A stretch of DNA of 53,112 bases from assembly GCA_964517355.1 (NCBI GenBank), contig CAZFCK010000004.1, forward strand, positions 1 through 53,112, read 5' to 3'. A model generated the notes under the pieces. The model saw nothing but the letters and a program-made list of their open reading frames with translations. It had not been told where the DNA came from and did no database searches. The translations under genes were made by a program, and so were the position numbers. The stretch is from CAZFCK01 sp964517355 (lineage in GTDB: Bacteria > Desulfobacterota > Desulfovibrionia > Desulfovibrionales > Desulfovibrionaceae). Positions 8,841 through 15,676 of this stretch are shown here, one piece after another (the stretch's first letter is position 1; the number at the start of each line of letters is the position of its first letter).

Positions 8841-9172
8841 GTCTTCTTCCTTGTTCCGGACTTGAGGTTGCCTGTTCCCTCTTTGGGGTGCGTTACAGGT
8901 GCCAGCGCGATCTATGCCACTGATACGGATATTAAAAAGCCTTCGGCGGCTTGAGAACCTTCTGAAAAAGGTTCTTAAGCATCTCCGAAACTTCTGATTA
9001 ACATTGTGTTATATATATAAATACTACAGCAACACCCTTGCGGGGCTCATGACGGAGCCCCGCAACCGACACTTTCAATAGTACTTTGCTTTACTATATA
9101 TAATGTATCCTGGTTCTGTCTTTATAATTATTTTATGACCGCACGCGGCGGACACCATTTGCCCCACACAAC
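8841..9172. other. AT-rich gap upstream of vgrG with repeat and hairpin
   Basis: A gene-free stretch between the pheS terminator and vgrG. It holds a family E hairpin (8939-8992) and an 11-bp perfect hairpin at 9038-9065 (TTGCGGGGCTC/GAGCCCCGCAA). AT-rich tracts at 9008-9025 and 9090-9112 contain TATATA and TATAAT-like strings that could hold the minus-strand vgrG promoter. I cannot pair a confident -35 with a -10 box. No coding potential is seen. Confidence 0.5.
8939..8992 (-). repeat. family E hairpin repeat, copy E2
   Basis: Minus-orientation copy. The CGGCGG flank is followed by a stem with arms around CTTGAGAACCTT and AAGGTTCTTAAG (8950-8979), then the CATCTCCGAAACT flank. It lies about 100 bases upstream of vgrG, in its probable 5' untranslated or promoter region. 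Confidence 0.7.
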
Positions 9173-9204
9173 AAAAAAAAGGCGGCTTCCTTTCGGTCGC
9201 CGCC
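9173..9204 (-). terminator. intrinsic terminator after pheS
   Basis: Read on the minus strand: a GC-rich stem (GGCGGC/GCCGCC), an inner CC-GAAA-GG tetraloop, then a run of eight T. It lies about 60 bases after the pheS stop codon. This would end the thrS-to-pheS transcript and separate it from the T6SS genes on the same strand. Confidence 0.85.
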
Positions 9205-9264
9205 CTGAAAATTGTCATAATGAGCGCATGAGAGCCCCGCAGGCTCCGGCTTACTCATAGCCTT

Positions 9265-10305
9265 TTAAAATTGCTGTAAAAAACGCAAATCATTCTCAAA
9301 GAAGAGCCGCAAATCATTAACGCCGTATTTGAGCATTGCCACCCGCTCCACGCCCATGCCGAAAGCGAAGCCAGTGTAGAGTTCCGGATCGTAGCCAACG
9401 GCCTTGAACACTTCCGGGTCGACCATGCCGCACCCGAGAATCTCGATCCAACCTGTTTGCTTGCAAATGCGGCATGGAACGTTGTTGATGTGCCCCGCGC
9501 CCTTGCACATCATGCACGAAATGTCGACTTCCGCGCTCGGCTCTGTAAAGGGAAAAAAGCTGGGACGAAAACGCACCTTGCTATCAGGGCCAAATATGGC
9601 CTGCACAAAGGCGGTGAGCGTCCCTCTAAGCTGCGCCATGCTCACGTCTTTGTCCACCAGAAGCCCTTCAATCTGGTTAAACATGGGCGTATGCGTCACA
9701 TCGGAATCACGCCGGTAAACCTTTCCGGGGGCGACAATGGCCACCGGAGGCTTGCGCGCGAGCATGGTGCGCACCTGCAACGGAGAAGTATGGGTGCGCA
9801 AGACCACGGATTCGTCGATGTACAGCGTGTCTTGCATATCCCGCGCCGGGTGGTCGGCGGGCATGTTCAGGGCCTCGAAATTATAGAAATCGGCTTCCAC
9901 TTCGGGCCCGGTGACAATATCGTAGCCAAGATTCCGGAAAACCTCACAAATCTCTTCCATCACCAAGGTGATGGGGTGCAGCGATCCGTGCCATGGCGCC
10001 CGTCCTGGCACTGTGGGATCGAAGCGCGAGATCCGTTCCTGGCTTTCCCTGCTTTTGAGCAGGGCTTTATGTGCTGCAAACGCGGACTGGAGCTGCTCTT
10101 TCACCTCATTGACGGCCTTGCCCACTGCGGGCCGGTCTTCAGGAGGCAACGTGCCCAGTCCGGATGTAAGCTGCGCCAAACGCCCCTTGCGCCCGAGAAA
10201 AGCGATACGCAATTCTTCCAGCGCGTTATCGTCTCCGGCGGCGTCAAGGCTCTGGGCAAACGCCGGAATCAGCGCCTGCAACTGCTCTATAAGGGTGGCA
10301 CTCAT
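9265..10305 (-). CDS. pheS: phenylalanine-tRNA ligase alpha subunit
   Basis: A 346-residue class II aminoacyl-tRNA synthetase alpha chain that charges tRNA-Phe as an alpha2-beta2 enzyme. What is seen: the N-terminal coiled coil (residues 1-90), motif 1 region (HPITLVMEEICEVFRNLGYD), motif 2 (PGKVYRRDSDVTHTPMFNQ, with FRPSFFPFTEPSAEVDI after it) and motif 3 (GFAFGMGVERVAMLKYG). The length is normal for a bacterial PheS. It starts 9 bases after rplT in the conserved translation operon. The usual next gene, pheT, is missing: a terminator follows instead, so the beta subunit must be encoded elsewhere. Confidence 0.96.
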   Translation of the reverse strand: MSATLIEQLQALIPAFAQSLDAAGDDNALEELRIAFLGRKGRLAQLTSGLGTLPPEDRPAVGKAVNEVKEQLQSAFAAHKALLKSRESQERISRFDPTVPGRAPWHGSLHPITLVMEEICEVFRNLGYDIVTGPEVEADFYNFEALNMPADHPARDMQDTLYIDESVVLRTHTSPLQVRTMLARKPPVAIVAPGKVYRRDSDVTHTPMFNQIEGLLVDKDVSMAQLRGTLTAFVQAIFGPDSKVRFRPSFFPFTEPSAEVDISCMMCKGAGHINNVPCRICKQTGWIEILGCGMVDPEVFKAVGYDPELYTGFAFGMGVERVAMLKYGVNDLRLFFENDLRFLQQF

Positions 10306-10314
10306 GCCGTATCT

Positions 10315-10668
10315 CTAGGCCAGCTGGGCTTTGGCGGTCTCCGCAAGCTTGGCGAAGGCATCCTTTTCGCGGACGGCCATATCGGCGAGGACCTTGCGGT
10401 TCAGCTCGATCCCGGCCAGGGTCAGACCGCGCATGAAACGGCTGTAGGAAAGGCCGCACTCGCGAGCACCGGCATTGATGCGCATGATCCACAGTTTCCG
10501 GAATTCACGTTTGCGCTGTTTACGATCGCGATAGGCGTAACAAAGTGCGCGTTCCACGGTCTCCCGTGCGGTACGGTAGAGCTTGCTGCGCCCCCCGCGA
10601 TAGCCTTTTGCCATCTTCAAATATTTTTTGTGCCGCTTATGGGCGGCGGTGCCGCGTTTGACCCGCAT
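10315..10668 (-). CDS. rplT: 50S ribosomal protein L20
   Basis: A 117-residue L20, a basic protein that binds 23S rRNA early in 50S assembly and in many bacteria represses its own rpmI-rplT message. What is seen: the family N-terminus (MRVKRGTAAHKRHKKYLKMA), YRTARETVERALCYAYRDRK, and the RINAGAREC...SYSRFM block. Length and position between rpmI and pheS are as expected. The ribosome site GGAGAATC precedes the ATG. Confidence 0.97.
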   Translation of the reverse strand: MRVKRGTAAHKRHKKYLKMAKGYRGGRSKLYRTARETVERALCYAYRDRKQRKREFRKLWIMRINAGARECGLSYSRFMRGLTLAGIELNRKVLADMAVREKDAFAKLAETAKAQLA

Positions 10669-10727
10669 GGTGATTCTCCTTCAGTCGCGCACGATCTCGC
10701 AAAAAAAAGTACGCGGTTGTTCTTATT

Positions 10728-10928
10728 TTATACGTCGTAGGGCAGCATGTTTCTCACGGACTTCATATTGGCACTGTCCACGATACTCGGCTGGCCAAGC
10801 CTGCGTTTGCGCTTCGCGTTTTTCTTGGTGAGGATGTGCCGCAGGTTTTGTTTGCGACGGCGAACCTTGCCGCTGCCGGTGACAGTGAAGCGCTTTGCAG
10901 CACTCCGCTTTGTTTTCATCTTAGGCAT
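10728..10928 (-). CDS. rpmI: 50S ribosomal protein L35
   Basis: A 66-residue L35, a small basic protein of the large ribosomal subunit. What is seen: the family start MPKMKTKRSAAKRF, then VTGSGKVRR and RHILTKKNAKRKR. The open frame extends upstream to 11003, but MPKMK is the universal start and has AAGGAGGG just upstream. It lies between infC and rplT in the conserved operon. Confidence 0.97.
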   Translation of the reverse strand: MPKMKTKRSAAKRFTVTGSGKVRRRKQNLRHILTKKNAKRKRRLGQPSIVDSANMKSVRNMLPYDV

Positions 10929-11124
10929 AATGCCCTCCTTTATCTTCACGCCGGCAATGCCGTCGTGCGTCACAATACTCCGCGCCCGCACCCGGGCGCA
11001 CATGATTGCAGCGCAAAGGCGCCGTATAGCCTTTTGTCCGCTGCATGCAAACAGAAGCGAGCCGTTGCCGGGAATGCAGCTCTGCCATATGCCGAAGCAA
11101 TGTGCAAGCCCTAAGCGGCGATCA

Positions 11125-11649
11125 TTACTTCTTTTTGGCTTGAGGCACGAGAAACATGTTCATGGTGCGGCCTTCACTACGAGGCTCTTGTTCAACCTTC
11201 GCGATATCCTCGGTGTCGGCAACCACACGCTGCAGGATGGTCAGCCCGCGATCTTTATGCACAATTTCCCGACCCCGGAAAAATACCGTTACCTTGACCC
11301 GGTCGCCCGACTCAAGGAACCGCCGGATATGCTTAAGCTTTGTCTGATAGTCGTGCTCGTCGGTCTTGGGCCGGACCTTGATTTCCTTAATCTGGACAAC
11401 GGCCTGACGTTTTCTTGCTTCCTGCTGCTTCTTTTGCTGCTGGTACTTGTACTTGCCGAAATCCATAATCCGGCAGACAGGCGGATCAGCATTGGGAGCA
11501 ACTTCCACAAGATCCAGTCCGCGCTCCTGTGCGGTCCGGATAGCATCGTCCTTAGACAATATCCCCAGCTGTGAGCCATCTTCGCCTATGACCCGCACCT
11601 GTCTGGAGCGGATCTGGTGATTACACCTGGCCTGAGTAGTTGAAGCTAT
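11125..11649 (-). CDS. infC: translation initiation factor IF-3 (probable AUA start)
   Basis: IF-3 binds the 30S subunit and proofreads start-codon choice. What is seen: the N-domain (HQIRSRQVRVIGEDGSQLG, LDLVEVAPNADPPVCRIMDFGKYKYQ), a lysine-rich linker, and the C-domain (EIKVRPKTDEHDYQTKL, VTVFFRGREI, MNMFLVPQ). No in-frame ATG, GTG or TTG lies at a sensible place. GAGGAGG sits 8 bases before an ATA at 11649 that gives 174 residues, the normal IF-3 length. The gene overlaps the last nine codons of thrS in another frame. Rare start codons in infC are a known autoregulation device; AUA here is inferred from position and spacing. Confidence 0.85.
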   Translation of the reverse strand: MASTTQARCNHQIRSRQVRVIGEDGSQLGILSKDDAIRTAQERGLDLVEVAPNADPPVCRIMDFGKYKYQQQKKQQEARKRQAVVQIKEIKVRPKTDEHDYQTKLKHIRRFLESGDRVKVTVFFRGREIVHKDRGLTILQRVVADTEDIAKVEQEPRSEGRTMNMFLVPQAKKK

Positions 11650-13588
11650 AGCGCATTCCTCCTCGCTTGAACGGTTCCTCGCTATCGGCAAGAATCCGGG
11701 CCGCCGTCTCTTCCAAAGACTGCAGACCAAGGTTCTCCCCGGTCCTGAGACGGATATTCACACCACCGGCTTCCACTTCCTTGTCCCCAACAACAAGAAT
11801 ATATGGAACCTTTTCCAGTTGCGCTTCGCGGACTTTATAGCCGAGTTTTTCATTCCGCACATCGGCTTCCACACGAAGCCCCCTGGCCTGCAAGGCCTCA
11901 AGGGCCTTTGCCGCGAAAGGTTTTTGCGCATCCGTCACGGTCAGGATGCGCGCCTGCACGGGGGCAAGCCACACGGGAAAAGCTCCGGCAAAATGTTCAA
12001 TCAGCACGCCGATAAAACGCTCTATGGCGCCGAGCACCACCCTATGTACCATCACGGGGCGATGCCGCTCTCCATCCTCGCCCACATAGTAGAGATCAAA
12101 CCGCTCGGGCAAGGTGAAGTCGCATTGCACAGTAGCACATTGCCAGCGGCGTTCCAATGCGTCTTTGAGTTTTATATCTATTTTCGGGCCATAAAAAGCG
12201 CCGTCGCCCTCATTGATTTCATACGGCAGGCCCAGCGCATCCAGGGAGTTGCGCAAGGCGTCCGTGGCGCGCTCCCAATCCTCGTCGGAACCGATGCTTT
12301 TTTCGGGGCGCGTGGATATTTCCACCTCGTATTCAAAGCCGAACAAGGCCATCATATCCTGAACAAAGCGCACTACGCCGATAATCTCGTCCTGCAGCTG
12401 ATCCGGACGGCAAATGATGTGCGCGTCGTCCTGCGTGAACTGCCGCACGCGCAGCAAGCCATGCAGCACACCGGATTTCTCGTGCCGATGCACGAAGCCC
12501 AGCTCGAAAAGACGGATGGGCAAATCACGGTAGCTCCGCACGCGGGAGCGGTAAATCAGCATATGCGCCAGGCAGTTCATGGGCTTGACGCCGTAGGACT
12601 GCCCGTCCACTTCCGTGAAATACATGTTTTCACGGTAATTGTCGTAATGCCCCGACCGTTCCCAGAGTTCGCGGCGCAGCAAGATCGGCCCTTGCACGAT
12701 ATGGTAGCCGCGGCGTAAGTGCTCTTTGCGCTCGAAATCCTCGAGAATCGTACGCACCAGCATGCCCTTGGGATGCCAAATGGCCATGCCCGGCCCAGCC
12801 TCTTCATTGAAGCTGAAAAGGTCGAGCTGCGTGCCCAGCTTGCGGTGGTCGCGCTTCACCGCCTCTTCCAGGCGCTTGAGATGCGCCTTGAGATCCTTTT
12901 CCGTGGCAAAGGCCGTACCGTAGACCCGTTGCAGCATGGGGCGCTTTTCATCGCCCCGCCAATACGCGCCGGCAACATGGGTCAGCTTGAAAGCGGAAAG
13001 CGCGCCGGTGCTGGGAATATGGGGTCCGCGGCACAAATCCACAAAATCGTTGTTCGTATAGACCGAAAAATGATCGCCCCCAAGATCGTCCATAATCTCG
13101 AGCTTATATGTCTCTCCCATCGCGGAGAAACGTTTCACGGCCTCCGCCTTGGAAACATCCTCGCGCACAAAGGGCTGATTTTCCGCAACCACGTTGCGCA
13201 TTTCAGCTTCTATGCGTTCCAGGTCTTCAGGCGTGAAGGGGCGTTCACAATCAAAATCGTAATAAAAACCGTTTTCTATAGCCGGGCCGATGGTCACCTT
13301 CACATTCGGGAAAAGCCGCCGTACCGCGGTGGCCATGATATGCGCCGCGCTATGACGGATGATCTCCAGCCCCTCGGGGCTATCCGTATACACAGGAGCG
13401 ACGGATTCGACATCTTCGGTCAGGGGGGCAGTCAAATCGACCAGACGGGTGTCGCCGTTTCCGGACAGCTCCACCCGGCATGCCAACGCATTCTTGAATT
13501 TCTTACCGGAAAGAGCCTGCTGCAACGCCGCAGCGCAGCTTTGTCCCGGCGAAACATCAACCGTTGCGTCCTCTACCCGCACCTGCAT
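11621..13588 (-). CDS. thrS: threonine-tRNA ligase
   Basis: A 655-residue class II synthetase that charges tRNA-Thr. What is seen in order: the N-terminal TGS domain (residues 1-60); the editing domain with HSAAHIMATAVRRLFP and a later zinc/editing region; the catalytic core with GMAIWHPKG, the motif 2 region RLFELGFVHRHEKSG and motif 3 (VMVHRVVLGAIERF); and a C-terminal anticodon-binding domain (VWLAPVQARIL, VRNEKLGYKVREA, YILVVGDKE). Full length. It is the first protein gene of the translation operon. Its stop codon lies inside infC, so the two are probably translationally coupled. Confidence 0.97.
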   Translation of the reverse strand: MQVRVEDATVDVSPGQSCAAALQQALSGKKFKNALACRVELSGNGDTRLVDLTAPLTEDVESVAPVYTDSPEGLEIIRHSAAHIMATAVRRLFPNVKVTIGPAIENGFYYDFDCERPFTPEDLERIEAEMRNVVAENQPFVREDVSKAEAVKRFSAMGETYKLEIMDDLGGDHFSVYTNNDFVDLCRGPHIPSTGALSAFKLTHVAGAYWRGDEKRPMLQRVYGTAFATEKDLKAHLKRLEEAVKRDHRKLGTQLDLFSFNEEAGPGMAIWHPKGMLVRTILEDFERKEHLRRGYHIVQGPILLRRELWERSGHYDNYRENMYFTEVDGQSYGVKPMNCLAHMLIYRSRVRSYRDLPIRLFELGFVHRHEKSGVLHGLLRVRQFTQDDAHIICRPDQLQDEIIGVVRFVQDMMALFGFEYEVEISTRPEKSIGSDEDWERATDALRNSLDALGLPYEINEGDGAFYGPKIDIKLKDALERRWQCATVQCDFTLPERFDLYYVGEDGERHRPVMVHRVVLGAIERFIGVLIEHFAGAFPVWLAPVQARILTVTDAQKPFAAKALEALQARGLRVEADVRNEKLGYKVREAQLEKVPYILVVGDKEVEAGGVNIRLRTGENLGLQSLEETAARILADSEEPFKRGGMRYSFNYSGQV

Positions 13589-13614
13589 TAGCTTCCACTC
13601 CTTGCCCGCATATG

Positions 13615-13635
13615 AAAAAAGCCCGCTTGCGAGCT
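13615..13635 (-). terminator. terminator/attenuator just upstream of thrS
   Basis: On the minus strand, AGCTCGC-AA-GCGGGCT forms a 7-bp stem (one G-T pair) followed by six T, ending 26 bases before the thrS start. It could end transcription from the tRNA gene or attenuate thrS. Further upstream on the same strand, CCCCGCACCCC (near 13785-13797) can pair with GGGGTGAGGGG (near 13687-13698), and a T-run follows. This suggests a folded leader about 200 bases long. No T-box core was recognised. Confidence 0.55.
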
Positions 13636-13815
13636 TTTATTCAGCCCTCCGGCAGCGCTAGCCGTTACCGGGGCCCACAAACAAAAAACCCCTCACCCCG
13701 CTCTCATTCTGACATGGTCGGCACCACCTCTTCGAAGGCTTGCAAGCAAGCCGCGTTCCGAGCTGGTTGCCGTGCACGATACGGGGGTGCGGGGCCGACT
13801 CTTTTTTTCTTTGTA

Positions 13816-13890
13816 TGGTAGGCGCGAGGAGATTTGAACTCCTGACCCCTTGCGCGTCAAGCAAGTGCTCTCCCCCTGAGCTACGCGCCT
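13816..13890 (-). tRNA. tRNA-Val (anticodon GAC)
   Basis: The minus strand folds as a full cloverleaf: acceptor AGGCGCG/CGCGCCT, D arm GCTCAGGGGGAGAGC, anticodon stem CTTGC/GCAAG with loop TTGACGC (anticodon GAC, reading GUC/GUU), T arm AGGAG-TTCAAAT-CTCCT, discriminator A and an encoded CCA. It lies about 225 bases upstream of thrS on the same strand and may share its transcript. The flank 13892-14130 beyond it shows no gene. Confidence 0.95.
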
Positions 13891-14130
13891 ACACACACTT
13901 GGAAAGAGGAAGGGAAATTAGCAGTGCATCCGTTCAGTGTCAAGAATTAACCTGATCTTTTTTTCATTTACTTCAGACTGCGTCCCCGGCCTTGTTCTCC
14001 GGCCAGCTCAGCCCTTTGTTCACGCACTGTCCGTCCACTTCCTCGGCCACCTATAACAGAAGCTTTTCGATCCTGCAACTATTCGTTGTAACTCGTCATT
14101 CACCACGCATCCAGGATACGGCGCCCCCTG

Positions 14131-14541
14131 TCACAGCACCATAAACGAAGCGGCGGCCTTTGCGGCCAAACGGTTCCGGCTGTCGTACACCTCCGCTTCG
14201 GTGGTCACTATGGAGCGTCCCAACTTCAAGACCCAGGCCTTGGCCGTCACGACTTCATCCTGAAAAACGGGGCGCAGATAGCGCACGCTCATCTCCACGG
14301 TGGAGGTTCGTTTCCCCTGCGCCAGCCGCGCCAGGGCGGCATGGGCCATGGCCTCGTCGGCCAGGGTCGCCAAAACGCCCCCGGCAAGCATTCCCGCTCC
14401 CTGGATCAAGTCGCCTCCGATGGGACAACGCAATTCCGCGTATTCCTGATCCAGCCGGACCACCTCCACGCCCAAAAATCGAAAAAGAGGATTGACCTGT
14501 TGATCGGGCGACACAACGGCCTCCAAGTATTCCTTTGTCAT
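14131..14541 (-). CDS. PaaI-family hotdog thioesterase
   Basis: A 136-residue single hotdog-fold protein of the PaaI/YbgC-like acyl-CoA thioesterase group, expected to hydrolyse acyl- or aroyl-CoA in the cytoplasm. What is seen: NPLFRFLGVEV, then the family active-site region (IQGAGMLAGGVLATLADEAM, where the usual HxxG histidine is replaced by Gln-Gly), and VEMSVRYLRPVF. Start: ATG at 14541 with AAGGAG 9 bases before it, rather than the upstream start at 14589. The substrate cannot be told. It stands alone upstream of the translation operon. Confidence 0.75.
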   Translation of the reverse strand: MTKEYLEAVVSPDQQVNPLFRFLGVEVVRLDQEYAELRCPIGGDLIQGAGMLAGGVLATLADEAMAHAALARLAQGKRTSTVEMSVRYLRPVFQDEVVTAKAWVLKLGRSIVTTEAEVYDSRNRLAAKAAASFMVL

Positions 14542-14633
14542 TACGACCGGCTCCTTATCCCGCACCTTACTGTATCCATCCTTCCGCAACGTCTATCCTT
14601 GTGGAGAGCAACTTGGAAGGACTTTGCTTTTTT

Positions 14634-15659
14634 TCAACTCGATTTTCCACCAATCAAGGAGTTGTGCAGCGCCGCAAGTGCCGCCGCATTACGCGCCTGG
14701 AGGTTGATTTTTCCGCGCGTTTCTTCCCAACGGTAGACGGTTGCCGCCGTGACGCCCAATGCCTTCGCGAAGTCGGCTACGGACTTTCCGGACTTTTTGC
14801 GCAACCGCGCGATGTTCTTGCCTGTCGGACTGAACTCCCGCGATGCGCCCTTTTTCCGCGGCGCTTGCGGGGGCGCGGCCCGTTGCATCGCTATGTCCGC
14901 GCTTTCCGGCATCAGCTCCCGGCCCGTCCCGCCGTTGTCCATTGCGGACTCCGCTTCCGTATCCAATTCAATACCGAACAGATCCGCCACAAGGTCATCG
15001 CTCAGTACGTCTTCCGCCGCCCCTGTTTGTGCGGGAAGCCGCACTCCCGTTCCGATCAGCTCTTCAGGGTCCACGTCACGCAGAGTGAACAGCAGGCCGG
15101 GTTCCGCGTCCAGCAGGCTGCCGACCCCGTAGAGCACGGCGGCGACATGTTTGCACATGTAGGCGATATCTGGGCAACTGCATCTGAAATCGATTTCATC
15201 CGGCAGAGGAAAAAGGCCCTGCTCCCGCTGGGTGACTATGCCCATGACCTCTTCGGAGAGCTTGCCCTGGAGCAATTCGATGAGCGAACCGATCTCTCCC
15301 GCGCAGCACTGCTTGATGCGCTCCCACTGGTCTTTGTTCAAGGGCTTGATGCCTATTGCCACTTTATACAGCTCTGTGCCGCTGACCAGGGCCTCCACGC
15401 GCCCCGCTCGTATGTCCAGGTGGCAGACCGAGCCGTTCCTGACATAGGTGCGCCCCCGGGGCAAACGGTTCTCAAAGTCGGAAAAGGTTTCCAGATGCTC
15501 GCACCATCCCTTGCCCCAGAAACTTTTGGCAATGGTCCTGCCCTGGATCACTATGGGGCGCACGCACACGCCTTTCGCGCGGAGCTTGTTCATCTCACGC
15601 AGCGCATTGGCGCGCCGTTGCGCAACAGGAACATATTCCCCCCATCCCCATCCTGCCAT
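14634..15659 (-). CDS. SWIM zinc-finger protein with C-terminal HTH
   Basis: A 341-residue protein. What is seen: a conserved N-terminal part (AKSFWGKGWCEHLETFSDFENRL in pieces, then LPRGRTYVRNGSV) typical of bacterial SWIM proteins paired with SNF2 helicases; the SWIM zinc motif with Cys160, Cys162, Cys169 and His171 (CSCPDIAYMCKH); and a C-terminal XRE-like helix-turn-helix at about 282-330 (VADFAKALGVTAATVYRWEE). A GGAGG site precedes the ATG. It begins 17 bases after the SNF2 stop codon, so the two form an operon. SWIM domains bind nucleic acid or protein. The DNA-binding tail suggests promoter or site targeting, which is inference. Confidence 0.85.
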   Translation of the reverse strand: MAGWGWGEYVPVAQRRANALREMNKLRAKGVCVRPIVIQGRTIAKSFWGKGWCEHLETFSDFENRLPRGRTYVRNGSVCHLDIRAGRVEALVSGTELYKVAIGIKPLNKDQWERIKQCCAGEIGSLIELLQGKLSEEVMGIVTQREQGLFPLPDEIDFRCSCPDIAYMCKHVAAVLYGVGSLLDAEPGLLFTLRDVDPEELIGTGVRLPAQTGAAEDVLSDDLVADLFGIELDTEAESAMDNGGTGRELMPESADIAMQRAAPPQAPRKKGASREFSPTGKNIARLRKKSGKSVADFAKALGVTAATVYRWEETRGKINLQARNAAALAALHNSLIGGKSS

Positions 15660-15676
15660 GCGGTCCTCCTATGCGG

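Noticed and set aside
13615..13815. T-box riboswitch for thrS
   Set aside because: No T-box core or specifier loop was found; only terminator-like hairpins are visible, and T-boxes are uncommon in this group.
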